The notes under the pieces are model-generated. The model saw only the letters and a program-made list of their open reading frames with translations, was not told the DNA's origin and did not search any database. Below, one piece after another: positions 53,299 through 62,521 of a stretch of DNA of 64,000 bases. The position numbers and the translations under genes were made by a program. Position 1 is the stretch's first letter. Each line of letters opens with the position of its first letter. Source of the stretch: Nevskiaceae bacterium (lineage in GTDB: Bacteria; Pseudomonadota; Gammaproteobacteria; Nevskiales; Nevskiaceae); the NCBI GenBank assembly GCA_008012115.1, contig SSEB01000015.1, positions 1 to 64,000 of the forward strand. Reading direction: 5' to 3'.

Positions 53299-53960
53299 TC
53301 CAGCGCGCCGCCGAACTGCTGACCCGTCGTTACGACACGCCCGACCAGGCGTTCATGACTCGCGAAGTCAGCCAGCGGCTGGGCGCAGTGCTCGCCGCCG
53401 GCGCCTTCTCCCTGCGGATGAGTCCCAATGCGGTGACGTTGACGGGCCTTGTCTGCATGTTGCTTGGTGCCTGGGCGTTCGCGGCGGGTGAGGGCGCCGC
53501 CGGCATCGTTGCGCCGCTGCTGCTGTGGCAGCTTGGCTTCGGCTTCGACTGCGCCGACGGCCAGCTGGCCCGTGCCACGAAGCGGCAGAGCCCCTTCGGC
53601 GGCTGGCTGGATGTGGCCTGCGACCACATCCGCCAGGGTGCCCTCTGCCTGGCGCTGACTGCGGTCAGCCCCGGGCTTGCCGGCTATGCCGTCGCCTTGC
53701 TGCTGCTGTCGGGCATGACCGTGTATCTGCACACCGTGGCCGTGATCAAGTTCTCTGCGCCGCCCAAGCTGGAACTCGGCGTCCATGCCGGACGTCTACG
53801 CGTACTCGTGAAAGAGCTGCTCGATACCCCGGTGTTTCTGCTGACGCTGTGCCTGCTGCGGCCCTGGCCTTCGCTGCTGCTGCTGTATGCCGCCGGTAAC
53901 GGCGTGTTGCTGCTGGCGCGCGCGGTGGCACTGGCCAAGCTGCGACTGGCGCGCGCCTGA
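53295..53960 (+). CDS. CDP-alcohol phosphatidyltransferase family membrane protein
   Basis: A 221-residue integral membrane protein with several hydrophobic helices and an exact CDP-alcohol signature DG(x2)AR(x8)G(x3)D(x3)D beginning DGQLAR at residue 88. It uses a CDP-alcohol to phosphorylate an acceptor alcohol. The overlap with the TagD-like gene suggests the two act in sequence. The fourth 110-bp element follows 22 bp later. Confidence 0.9.
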   Translation: MIQRAAELLTRRYDTPDQAFMTREVSQRLGAVLAAGAFSLRMSPNAVTLTGLVCMLLGAWAFAAGEGAAGIVAPLLLWQLGFGFDCADGQLARATKRQSPFGGWLDVACDHIRQGALCLALTAVSPGLAGYAVALLLLSGMTVYLHTVAVIKFSAPPKLELGVHAGRLRVLVKELLDTPVFLLTLCLLRPWPSLLLLYAAGNGVLLLARAVALAKLRLARA

Positions 53961-53982
53961 GCGCGCCGCGCCTCCGAAAACG

Positions 53983-54096
53983 GCCACCCGCTGTCGCCGC
54001 GTGTGGCTTCAATGTTGTTAAATAAGATATATTTATTTTAAATACGTTCGATATATTAAAACATTTGTTGACGTTTCAAGACCAGGAGCGGGTGGC
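53983..54096 (+). repeat. 110-bp dyad element, copy 4
   Basis: CACCCGCT (53985-53992) and AGCGGGTG (54087-54094) span exactly 110 bp, with GC/GC pairs outside. TTGTTA starts 30 bp in. The inner symmetric block has TAAAAC where others have ATAAC, and only 11 of 23 inner positions pair, so it is the most diverged. It sits inside the exopolysaccharide cluster, separating the TagD/CDP-alcohol pair from the second glycosyltransferase group, with 22 and 18 bp to the neighbouring genes. Confidence 0.88.
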
Positions 54097-54114
54097 GGTT
54101 TGCAGCGATTAGCG

Positions 54115-55305
54115 ATGGCCCAGAACGTGTCGATGCAGCGGGAAACCTCGTTGCCGGAGACCTCCGGCGACGCGCCGCTGCGCGTGCTGCATGTAGCCGA
54201 AACCTTGCCGGGGGGCATTGCCACTTACCTGCGTGAAGTGCTCAGCGCCCAGATCATGCAGGGCGGTCAGCAGGTTCGCGTGCTGGCGCCGCAAGATCAG
54301 CTCGATCACCTGGCGGGATTGCCGGTAGCCGCGCTGCAGGGCTATGCCCGCAGCGGCCGCAACCTGCGTTCGCTGCTAGCGCTGGCGCGGGCACTGCGCC
54401 GGCAGGTTGAAGCGTTCCGCCCGCAGATCGTGCATCTCCACAGCAGCTTCGCCGGCGCCGTGGGCCGCTGGTTGCGACCGTCGCTGCCGGACGATGTGCG
54501 CTGGGTCTACTGCCCGCACGGCTGGGCCTTTTCGCGCGACGATCACGCGCTGGCGCGGCGGGCCTACGCCTGGGTCGAGCGGCTGCTGGCGCGGCGGGCC
54601 GATGCCTGGGTCGCCATCTCCCGGCATGAACTCGAGACCGCCATCGCGCACGGTATCGCGGCGGAGCATGCGCAGTTGATCGGCAACGGTGTCGCCGATA
54701 CGCAGGCGCTGTCCGTGGCGCCTGCTGCCGGATTCGCCCGCGACGCGTTGAACCTGTTGTTTGTCGGCCGCCACGATCGGCAAAAAGGTCTCGACCTGCT
54801 GCTTGCGGCGATGGCGCAACTCCGGGACTGTCCCCTCCGCCTGCATGTGGTGGGGAGCGGCGTGCTGGGCGCCGCCGGAGATACCGTAGGTGACGCGGCC
54901 CTGCCGAACGTGCGCTGGCTGGGCTGGCGCTCGGGCCCGGACCTCCTGGCGTGCTATCGCGCCTGCGACGCGCTGGTGATGCCCTCGCGCTGGGAGGGCT
55001 TCGGCCTTGCCGCCATCGAGGCGATGCGCGAAGGCAAGCCGGTACTCGCGGCCAACTGCGGCGCGCTGGGCGAAATCGTCGAGGACGGTGTGACCGGACG
55101 CCTGTTCGCCGCCGGCGATGTCGCGGCGCTGACCGTGGTGCTGGCATCGCTGGACCGCGGGGCGCTTGCGCGTGCGGGGAGCATGGCGCGGCAGCGTTAC
55201 CTGGAGCGCTACACCATTGAGCGTACCGCGACGGCGCTCTCGGCTCTTTACGGCGAATTGGCGATGGGCAGCAGGCCTTTGGAGGTGGGAATTGGCAATC
55301 AATAA
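54115..55305 (+). CDS. Glycosyltransferase family 4 protein (first)
   Basis: A 396-residue GT4 enzyme (GT-B fold). RVLHVAETLPGGIATYLREV is the acceptor side, LLFVGRHDRQKGLDLLLAAM begins the donor domain, and SRWEGFGLAAIEAMREGKPV is the retaining EX7E motif. I chose ATG 54115; a TTG at 54100 and a later ATG are alternatives, and no ribosome site stands out. It starts 18 bp after the fourth repeat, so its transcript must begin in or before that repeat. Followed by two polymerase-like genes. Confidence 0.9.
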   Translation: MAQNVSMQRETSLPETSGDAPLRVLHVAETLPGGIATYLREVLSAQIMQGGQQVRVLAPQDQLDHLAGLPVAALQGYARSGRNLRSLLALARALRRQVEAFRPQIVHLHSSFAGAVGRWLRPSLPDDVRWVYCPHGWAFSRDDHALARRAYAWVERLLARRADAWVAISRHELETAIAHGIAAEHAQLIGNGVADTQALSVAPAAGFARDALNLLFVGRHDRQKGLDLLLAAMAQLRDCPLRLHVVGSGVLGAAGDTVGDAALPNVRWLGWRSGPDLLACYRACDALVMPSRWEGFGLAAIEAMREGKPVLAANCGALGEIVEDGVTGRLFAAGDVAALTVVLASLDRGALARAGSMARQRYLERYTIERTATALSALYGELAMGSRPLEVGIGNQ

Positions 55306-56644
55306 CCGCATCTCGCCGGCCAGCGGATTGATGAGCGATGCACTGAGATTGCCGTCGAGTCTCTCTGCCTGTTTGTTTGCAGCAGCTCTTTTCATGAGTC
55401 CGCTTTCGGGTGTCCGCCCCATTCCTTCTCTGTCTTACGGAGATTTGCTGTTCGCCATTTCATGTGCATGCGCTCTGGCTGAGCGGCTTGCGAACCGAGA
55501 GCAGATTTATTTTTTCTGGATATACCTGCTTGCCGCCCTGCTAATCACCTCGAGCTATCTGGTCAATCAGTTCGCTTCGCACGGCATGACGGCATACGAG
55601 TACGGACAGTTCATCAGTGCGTGCTTGGACAATCATGTCGAAATTGTTCTGTCTCAGAACCCAAATTTCAGGACGCTTTTCACATCTTTAATTATCTTTC
55701 CACAAGCTTTCCTACTTCAGCGGCCTCGTAGTTATGGTGAGGTGCGCTGCCTCATTTATATCTGGACGATGGGAGCGATTTATGGCGCCGCATTTACTGT
55801 GGCCTACTGCATTGGCCTATTCGATTGGAGCGATGACTATTTTTGGCGTGTCCTTCATCGAGCCAGGGGTTTGACGGGTCATCCAAACGCTATGGCTCTG
55901 AGCACAGTACTAGCCTTTCCCGGCCTATTGCTGTTGTTCTTTGAATCGCGCAATACATTGTTGAGGCTGGCCGTGTTGGTCGCCGTTTTTATCGCCTGGC
56001 GCGCAATAGGGTACTCGGGATCTCGAACCGCTATCTACACGCTCATGGCGATGGCTGCCATCGTTTTCGCTCTCCTGTACCAGCAGGTTCCCGCATATTT
56101 TCGTGTCCGATTGATTGCTGCAACTGCTCTCATTGCAACTGGCTACATTATTTTCAAATACGCGATGGGGCCGAGTGATCACAATTCGGCTTTGTGGCGT
56201 CTCGAAAACGGTTCCGCCACATCAGACACGATCCGCGCCAACGACCATGAGATTGCGACCACCGGTTTCGAAAACTCGCCGATATTCGGACAGGGATTCC
56301 AGTGGCTGCGCATTGCGCACAACATGTATCTGCAGATGCTGCACTCGTCCGGACTGGCAGGCTTCCTGGGGTTCGCTCTGGCGATGAGTTATCCGTTCTA
56401 CCTCACGCTAGTCTTCTGGCAGTCAATAAATTCCCTGTCTCAGCGCATTTTGCGCAGTTGCCTACTGACCGGCGCGCTCGGCGTTCTTGTATGGGGATGG
56501 GCGCAGCCCAATATCAATGCGCTCAATCCGACAGTGCCTTTTGGCCTTTTGCTGTGCTTGAGCATAATTGTGCGGGCTAAACAACTTCGTACACGTGCCG
56601 GCAGGCTACCGGATAGTTCCGAATTGCTGCCGAGGTTGAGTTGA
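55292..56644 (+). CDS. O-antigen ligase/polymerase-like membrane protein (Wzy, copy 1)
   Basis: A 450-residue protein with about ten to twelve membrane helices and the conserved periplasmic loop GQGFQWLRIAHNMYLQMLHS (Wzy/WaaL type). I chose the TTG at 55292 because GGAGGTGGG lies just upstream; an ATG at 55331 is the alternative. The codon use is clearly more AT-rich than its neighbours (many ATT, TTT, ATA). It closely resembles the next gene along its full length (RLENGSATSDTIRAN against RLENGSATSDTLRAT). It probably polymerises repeat units in the periplasm. Confidence 0.88.
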   Translation: MAINNRISPASGLMSDALRLPSSLSACLFAAALFMSPLSGVRPIPSLSYGDLLFAISCACALAERLANREQIYFFWIYLLAALLITSSYLVNQFASHGMTAYEYGQFISACLDNHVEIVLSQNPNFRTLFTSLIIFPQAFLLQRPRSYGEVRCLIYIWTMGAIYGAAFTVAYCIGLFDWSDDYFWRVLHRARGLTGHPNAMALSTVLAFPGLLLLFFESRNTLLRLAVLVAVFIAWRAIGYSGSRTAIYTLMAMAAIVFALLYQQVPAYFRVRLIAATALIATGYIIFKYAMGPSDHNSALWRLENGSATSDTIRANDHEIATTGFENSPIFGQGFQWLRIAHNMYLQMLHSSGLAGFLGFALAMSYPFYLTLVFWQSINSLSQRILRSCLLTGALGVLVWGWAQPNINALNPTVPFGLLLCLSIIVRAKQLRTRAGRLPDSSELLPRLS

Positions 56645-57978
56645 TCACTCATCTGACCGCGCCGCTATTCCACAAGCCGCCGCACTGGCCCTCCAGCCCG
56701 TCACTCTGGCTGTTCGCGGCGGCGCTGTTCATGAGCCCACTGTCCGGGGTCCGGCCGTTTCCGGAAGCCTCATACGGCGACATCCTGTTTGGCCTGTCCT
56801 GCGCCGCTGCCATCGTCGAGCGTCTCTACGAGCGGGAGATGGTCTATGTCTTCTGGGGTTACCTGCTGGCGGCGGCGCTGGTGACGGCGAGTTATGTCGC
56901 CAACCTGATCGAGCCCGAGCACATGGGCGCCTATGAGTACATGCAGTTCATCGATATCTCCCTGAAGAATCATCTGCAGGTGGTGTTTGACCAGGCGCCG
57001 AATTTCAGGGTGATTTTCATTTCGGCGATCATTTTTCCGCAGGCATTCCTGCTGCTCCGCGCCCGCAGCTTCGATGAACTACGTACGCTGGTTTTGATCT
57101 GGACCGCAGGTGCGTGTTACGGCGCGATTTTCGCCGTGCTCAATTGCTGGGGCTGGCTCGGCGACTACGACGATCATTTCTGGACAACCATCCACCGGGC
57201 CAGTGGATTGACGGCGCACCCGAACGCCATGGCCTTGAGCACGGTGCTGGCGTTTCCAGGTCTGCTGCTGCTCTTCCTGGAGGCGCAAAACCTGGTGCTC
57301 CGCGCATCCGCAGTCCTGCTGGCGCTCGTCGCCTGGCAGGCGATTGGCTACTCCGGATCGCGTACAGCGGTCTATACGCTGGCGTTTATGTCCGTGATCG
57401 GCTTGGGCCTCATGATCGGTGATGTCCCCCGTCATCAGCGCCTGCGCCTGGCCGCTGGCGTTGCTCTGGTGCTCCTCATCGGCGTGCTGGCGAGATACTG
57501 GAGCGGACCCAGCGCCGAGTACAGCGCAATCTGGCGGCTGGAGAACGGCTCCGCTACATCCGATACCCTGCGTGCGACCAATCAGGAAATCGCCAAGGCC
57601 GGCTTTCTGAATGCGCCAGTCTTCGGCCAGGGCTATCAGTGGCTGCGCGTGGCCCACAACATGTACCTGCAGATGCTGCATTCCGCAGGCCTGGTGGGAT
57701 TTCTGGGGTTCATCCTGGCCATGGGCTTCCCGCTTTACATGACCTGGCGCACCCGTGAGGAGCACCAGGCGCCGGAGCGTCGCCGCTTCCGTAATTGTCT
57801 GCTCGTCGGGGCGTTGGGTGTGCTGGTCTGGGGCTGGGCGCAGCCGAATATCAATGCACTGAATCCAACGATTCCTTTCGGGCTGCTGCTCTATCTCGGT
57901 GCCATGACGGTCGCAAACGGCCGCGTCACGGTGCCGAATGCCGAGCCGCTGGAGCCCGCTGCATCCCTCCGGGCATGA
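56641..57978 (+). CDS. O-antigen ligase/polymerase-like membrane protein (Wzy, copy 2)
   Basis: A 445-residue paralog of the preceding protein with the same helix layout and loop GQGYQWLRVAHNMYLQMLHS. TTG start overlapping the previous stop (TTGA). Its codon use is GC-rich like the rest of the window, unlike copy 1. Two polymerase-like proteins in one cluster are unusual; one may act as ligase or on a different unit. The stop overlaps the next glycosyltransferase. Confidence 0.9.
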   Translation: MITHLTAPLFHKPPHWPSSPSLWLFAAALFMSPLSGVRPFPEASYGDILFGLSCAAAIVERLYEREMVYVFWGYLLAAALVTASYVANLIEPEHMGAYEYMQFIDISLKNHLQVVFDQAPNFRVIFISAIIFPQAFLLLRARSFDELRTLVLIWTAGACYGAIFAVLNCWGWLGDYDDHFWTTIHRASGLTAHPNAMALSTVLAFPGLLLLFLEAQNLVLRASAVLLALVAWQAIGYSGSRTAVYTLAFMSVIGLGLMIGDVPRHQRLRLAAGVALVLLIGVLARYWSGPSAEYSAIWRLENGSATSDTLRATNQEIAKAGFLNAPVFGQGYQWLRVAHNMYLQMLHSAGLVGFLGFILAMGFPLYMTWRTREEHQAPERRRFRNCLLVGALGVLVWGWAQPNINALNPTIPFGLLLYLGAMTVANGRVTVPNAEPLEPAASLRA

Positions 57979-59219
57979 AAGCCAGCCTTCCCGAGGGGTT
58001 CTCCCTGGTGGTGCTGAACGACACCTGCGAGGTCGACGGCGGCGCCGCCCGTATCGCCGTCGAAGACGCCCGCCAGATGGCGGCCCGTGGTCATCGTGTC
58101 ATTTTCCTTTCCGCTTGCGGCACGCCGCCTGAGGACGGCGGCGGCATCACATGGCTGTCGCTGGGGCAGCGCAATATCCTGCAGGAGCCGCGCCGGTGGT
58201 TGGCGATGTCGCGTGGCTTGTGGAATTTCCAGGCGGCCAGCGCGCTGAAGCGGGTTCTGCGTGGCTTGCCATCCGGGGCGACCGTGGTCCACCTGCACAG
58301 CTGGTCCAAGGCGCTTTCCGGCAGCGTGCTGCCGGCGGCACGCGCCTGTGGCGTGCCGGTCGTGGTCACGTTGCACGACTATTTTGCGGTTTGCCCCAAT
58401 GGTGGGCTCTACGATTACCCGACCCAGCAGGCCTGTCGGCTCGAACCCATGTCTCGCCGCTGTGTGCAGCGTCAATGCGATTCGCGGACCTATGCGCACA
58501 AGCTGTGGCGGGTGCTGCGCCAGTGGATCTGGCGATATGCCGCCGGCCTTCCAGCCCGATTCCGCCTGGCCGTGGCGGTGTCAGCTTTTTCGCAACACAA
58601 ATTGAGCCCTTGGCTACATATTCCGACAGTGAGATTGGTTGAAAATCTCCCGGAAGCTCAACGTCAGCCATTTGTTGTGGAAGGCGAGCGGCGTTTCGGT
58701 GCGGTGTACGCCGGAAGGGTGGCTGCGGAGAAGGGCGTCGAACTTTACCTGCAGGCCTGCCGGCTCGCAGGCACGCAGGGACAAGTCTGGGGTGATGGGC
58801 CAGTACTGGCAGAGCTGAAGGCGCGATGGTCGGAAGCGGTTTTTTCCGGCTGGTTGAAAACGGCCGAAATGCAGCAACGCCTGCGACAAGCATTGGTTTT
58901 GGTCGTTCCGTCGCTCTGGTACGAAACCTACGGCATGGTGGTCACGGAAGCCGCAGCCGCAGGCGTTGCAGTGATCGTGGCCGATCACGGGGCTGCCGCC
59001 GATCTGGTGGAAGATGGAGTGACCGGCCTGCTTTTCCGGGCAGGGGACGCCGCCGATCTTGCGGAAAAGATGCGGTACCTTAGTGAAAACAGAGCGGTTG
59101 CAATAAAAATGGGACAGGCGGCATATGAGCGTTTTTGGGCCGACTACGGTTTACGGCGTGAGCAGCGCATGGCTGCGCTGACCGCGGTTTACGTCGAGAG
59201 CCTGGATCGTTCGGAATGA
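57975..59219 (+). CDS. Glycosyltransferase family 4 protein (second)
   Basis: A 414-residue GT4 enzyme. DTCEVDGGAARIAVEDARQM begins the acceptor domain, VVVTLHDYFAVCPNGGLYD is a GT4 feature, FGAVYAGRVAAEKGVELYLQA opens the donor domain and SLWYETYGMVVTEAAAAGV carries the EX7E motif. Overlaps the polymerase gene by ATGA. The middle of the gene is somewhat less GC-rich than its ends. Confidence 0.92.
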   Translation: MKASLPEGFSLVVLNDTCEVDGGAARIAVEDARQMAARGHRVIFLSACGTPPEDGGGITWLSLGQRNILQEPRRWLAMSRGLWNFQAASALKRVLRGLPSGATVVHLHSWSKALSGSVLPAARACGVPVVVTLHDYFAVCPNGGLYDYPTQQACRLEPMSRRCVQRQCDSRTYAHKLWRVLRQWIWRYAAGLPARFRLAVAVSAFSQHKLSPWLHIPTVRLVENLPEAQRQPFVVEGERRFGAVYAGRVAAEKGVELYLQACRLAGTQGQVWGDGPVLAELKARWSEAVFSGWLKTAEMQQRLRQALVLVVPSLWYETYGMVVTEAAAAGVAVIVADHGAAADLVEDGVTGLLFRAGDAADLAEKMRYLSENRAVAIKMGQAAYERFWADYGLRREQRMAALTAVYVESLDRSE

Positions 59220-60646
59220 ATCGTCGTTTTATTCCGGACCTGTTGATGGTGCTAGCCCGCCTGAGGCCGCTGGTTGACGTTTTGCTGACGGGCGTGGCGG
59301 CGGTACTGGCCGCGGAGACGCTCGCCGTGCTGCGCGACGAGCCCTTCCTGACCTACCTGCGGATGCCGTTCCACCAGGTTGTGGTGGTGCTGGCAGCGTG
59401 CCTGATTCCCCTGACGCTGAGCCAGTACGGGGCGTACCGCAGCCAGCGTGACGTGCCCCCCACGATGGAGTTGCTGCGCCTGTGGTCGGCTCTGGGCTTA
59501 GTCGTCGCGCTGTTGGTGCTGCTTTCGGCCATCAGCAAGACCACCAACCAGGTTTCCCGCCTCTGGTCAGGCCTTTGGCTGATGTACATGGTCGTCATGC
59601 TCACTGCTGTGCGCCTGACGGCCAGAGCCACTTTGCAGAAGCTGCGCCAGTGGGGTTACGACCCCCGGACCATCCTGCTGGTTGGCAATGGCGAGGTGGC
59701 CGCGAGGGTGGTGGCGCAATTGACGGTCGGCAATATCGCCGGATATCGGTTGATTGGCTATCTGGCCGAGAGCGCGTCGACTTTGCCTGAATTCGGCGGC
59801 TTGTCTTATCTCGGTCGGGCGGTCGATGCACGCCAGCTTTGTGTGAAACGGCGGCTGGCCGTGGATCAGGTCTGGATCGCCGTTTCCGAGAACAACCTTC
59901 AAGAACTGCGCAACAGCATCGCGGCGGTTTCCGAACTGCCCTATGAGTTGCGTGTGGTGCCCGATGGCGTGGTGGCGACGTTATGCGAAATGCCGGTGAG
60001 CACCGCTGCCGGGATGCTGACGGTGGAGCTCACAACCTCGCCGACTTCTGCCGTTGATCGTCTTGCGAAGGCGCTGGAGGATCGCGTGCTGGCCTTGATC
60101 ATGATCGTGCTGCTGGCGCCGGTGATGCTGTTGCTGGCCCTGCTCGTCAGGCTGGATAGCCCCGGGGCGGTCCTTTTCAGGCAAAAGCGCCATGGTTGGA
60201 ATGGCGAGGAGATCACGGTTCTCAAGTTCCGCACTATGTACGTGCACGCAGAGGCGCCCGGCGTGGTGACCCAGGCGCGCAAGGACGATCAGCGGGTCAC
60301 GCCCCTGGGTCGCTGGCTGCGGCGGACCAGTCTTGACGAGTTGCCCCAGTTATTCAATGTGTTGGCAGGCACCATGTCGCTGGTCGGGCCGCGCCCGCAC
60401 GCGCTGGAGCACAACGAGCTGTACGCCAATGTCATTCGCAACTACATGCATCGGCACCGTGTTCGCCCCGGCATGACCGGCTGGGCCCAGGTCAATGGTT
60501 GTCGAGGTGAGACCGATACCCCAGAAAAGATGCAACGAAGGGTCGAATATGATCTTTACTACATTGAAAATTGGTCTATTGGCTTTGATCTTGTCATACT
60601 GGCACTAACGCTTGTGCGCGGCTTGACTTCGCCGCAGGCGTATTGA
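59216..60646 (+). CDS. Polyprenyl-phosphate sugar phosphotransferase (WcaJ/WbaP-like)
   Basis: A 476-residue initiating enzyme. Four N-terminal helices (about residues 10-130), then a CoA-binding-like domain (RTILLVGNGEVAARVVAQL), one more helix (LALIMIVLLAPVMLLLALLV) and the catalytic domain with GEEITVLKFRTM, RTSLDELPQLFNVLAG and LVGPRPHALEHN. It transfers a sugar-1-phosphate (commonly glucose) to undecaprenyl phosphate, starting each repeat unit. Overlaps the upstream GT4. Confidence 0.95.
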   Translation: MNRRFIPDLLMVLARLRPLVDVLLTGVAAVLAAETLAVLRDEPFLTYLRMPFHQVVVVLAACLIPLTLSQYGAYRSQRDVPPTMELLRLWSALGLVVALLVLLSAISKTTNQVSRLWSGLWLMYMVVMLTAVRLTARATLQKLRQWGYDPRTILLVGNGEVAARVVAQLTVGNIAGYRLIGYLAESASTLPEFGGLSYLGRAVDARQLCVKRRLAVDQVWIAVSENNLQELRNSIAAVSELPYELRVVPDGVVATLCEMPVSTAAGMLTVELTTSPTSAVDRLAKALEDRVLALIMIVLLAPVMLLLALLVRLDSPGAVLFRQKRHGWNGEEITVLKFRTMYVHAEAPGVVTQARKDDQRVTPLGRWLRRTSLDELPQLFNVLAGTMSLVGPRPHALEHNELYANVIRNYMHRHRVRPGMTGWAQVNGCRGETDTPEKMQRRVEYDLYYIENWSIGFDLVILALTLVRGLTSPQAY

Positions 60647-60682
60647 TGCCCGCGAAGGGTTAGCTGGCAGGGACTCTTAATA

Positions 60683-61936
60683 ATGCAAAGAAAATTGCTC
60701 ATAACAGGGATGTTGTTGATGTCCGGCGCCGTATGGGCGGCTTCGGACGAACCCGTTCAACCCACGACATCGGCGATCCCAGCTTCAGATGGACGTGCGC
60801 CGAACGATGCCATCGGTATCAAGTTGGGGCCTGGATTGCGAGCGTCCGCTTCGGTGGGGCTGGAGTCCATCTACAACAGCAACTTTTTTCTGCAGGAAAG
60901 CGATCCGAAATCCTCCTTTGGGTTTATTTTGACGCCCAATGTCGTGCTGAAGCGAAAAGCAAAGAAATGGACCTATGAATTGGGCGCGGCTCTGGAGACC
61001 GCCAAGTACACCGGGATTGAACAGGGTCCTTCGACTTATCTGGATACGAAATTCAACGGCAATTTTTACTGGGATGCCGAGACGCGGCACCATATTTCCG
61101 GCGACTTCTATTCAAAATACGGCCACGATCCGTTCGGATCGTTCCGTACGGAAAACGGGTTCAACGTGGCACAGGGGCTCGACAAGTGGTGGGAGAGTTC
61201 GGGGCACCTGCGTTATCGTTTCGGTGCCCATGGCGCCTTGATCAATCTGGAAAGTGAACTGGGGCTTCTGGGGCGCCGTTACGCCACCAATCGCGATCAG
61301 ACCAAAATCCTGGACTATCGCCAGTGGACGGCGCGTGAAACGGCGTTTTTCAACGTCAGTTCCAAGACCGCATTGCTGGCTGAGGTCTTTCATCTCAATA
61401 ACGGTTACTACACCGAGATTCCGAATTTTCCGGGACGCGACTCGCAGGAAAATCACTATCGGGTGGGTTTCCACTGGCTCGCCACTGGCACAACCTCCGG
61501 CGACGTCAGGGTCGGCAAGTACCGGCGCGAATACGACAACCCGCTGGTTCCTCGTGTGAGCGCGACGGACTGGGCGGCCAGCCTGTCGTGGGCCCCCCTG
61601 GTGTATTCCGTGCTCACCTTCCAGAGCGGTGTCGAGTCACAGCGCAGCTATCTGCCCGGTGTACCTTTGATCGAAAATCGTTTTGAAACGGTCGACTGGA
61701 CGCACGAGTGGAGCTATCGCCTGCGTACGCGCCTGGCGTACTCCCATATCAATTCCGAGTTTATCGGTTCGTCGCGTCTGGACACGATTGATACCGTGGG
61801 CGCCGAAACCAACTACCTTTCCTCGCTGCGCTGGATGTGGCTGGGCGGTGTTTCCTATTCTCATCGGAACTCGAATCAGACGGGTCGCGACTACGACGAC
61901 ACTCTGGTTTACCTGGGTGTGCGCTACACGCGTTGA
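60683..61936 (+). CDS. Exopolysaccharide outer-membrane beta-barrel protein (EpsL-like)
   Basis: A 417-residue protein with signal peptide (LLITGMLLMSGAVWAA) and strand-rich body (SASVGLESIYNSNFFLQES, GAALETAKYTGIE, YRVGFHWLATGTTSGDVRVG). It ends LVYLGVRYTR. It resembles outer-membrane proteins of Wza/Wzc-type exopolysaccharide operons that lack a full-length Wza channel. No clear ribosome site. The base composition is less GC-rich than the first half of the cluster. Confidence 0.75.
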   Translation: MQRKLLITGMLLMSGAVWAASDEPVQPTTSAIPASDGRAPNDAIGIKLGPGLRASASVGLESIYNSNFFLQESDPKSSFGFILTPNVVLKRKAKKWTYELGAALETAKYTGIEQGPSTYLDTKFNGNFYWDAETRHHISGDFYSKYGHDPFGSFRTENGFNVAQGLDKWWESSGHLRYRFGAHGALINLESELGLLGRRYATNRDQTKILDYRQWTARETAFFNVSSKTALLAEVFHLNNGYYTEIPNFPGRDSQENHYRVGFHWLATGTTSGDVRVGKYRREYDNPLVPRVSATDWAASLSWAPLVYSVLTFQSGVESQRSYLPGVPLIENRFETVDWTHEWSYRLRTRLAYSHINSEFIGSSRLDTIDTVGAETNYLSSLRWMWLGGVSYSHRNSNQTGRDYDDTLVYLGVRYTR

Positions 61937-61972
61937 TCCGCTTTCCCAAGATTCGCACGGTGTGATTTCCCA

Positions 61973-62521
61973 ATGTTGAATTTCCGTTTTCTCGCGGTCC
62001 TGTGTCTGTTCCTGACGGGACTTCCAATAGCTGAGGCGGCATCTGGCGCCGCAAGCACCGTTCAGGACTATCGACTAGGCGTGGGCGATACGGTGCGTGT
62101 CGAGGTGCGGGACGAGCCCGACCTCACAATCGAAGTGCAGATCCAGGCGGATGGCAGCATCCGTTATCCCTTCCTGGGCAGCATCATTGCCAAGGGCAAA
62201 ACCGTCGGCCGTCTGCAGCAGGACATTTCCAGCGGCCTGCGGGCGGGCTACCTGGTCAATCCCGATGTGCGGGTTCGCGTCGTGGCGTATCGCCCCTTTT
62301 ACGTGACCGGGCAGGTCGTGCGCCCTGGCGGATATCCCTACCTGGCAGGCCTGACCGTGGAGAAGGCGACGACGATTGCCGGCGGTTTCACGGATCGTGC
62401 TTCACTGCGCAGCATTTACGTGGTGCATGAAGGGCAACGGCAGGAAGACAAGCGGAAGGTCTCGCTCGATACGCTGGTTTCCCCGGGTGACACGATCATT
62501 GTTGAGGAGAGCTTTTTTTGA
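61973..62521 (+). CDS. Polysaccharide export protein (Wza-like, short)
   Basis: A 182-residue periplasmic export protein. Signal peptide (FLAVLCLFLTGLPIAEA), then the poly_export domain (YRLGVGDTVRVEVRDEPDLT) and an SLBB domain (FYVTGQVVRPGGYPYLAGLT). There is no lipobox cysteine and no C-terminal amphipathic helix as in Wza (about 380 residues), so it depends on a separate outer-membrane pore, presumably the preceding barrel. The next gene starts inside its stop. Confidence 0.92.
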   Translation: MLNFRFLAVLCLFLTGLPIAEAASGAASTVQDYRLGVGDTVRVEVRDEPDLTIEVQIQADGSIRYPFLGSIIAKGKTVGRLQQDISSGLRAGYLVNPDVRVRVVAYRPFYVTGQVVRPGGYPYLAGLTVEKATTIAGGFTDRASLRSIYVVHEGQRQEDKRKVSLDTLVSPGDTIIVEESFF

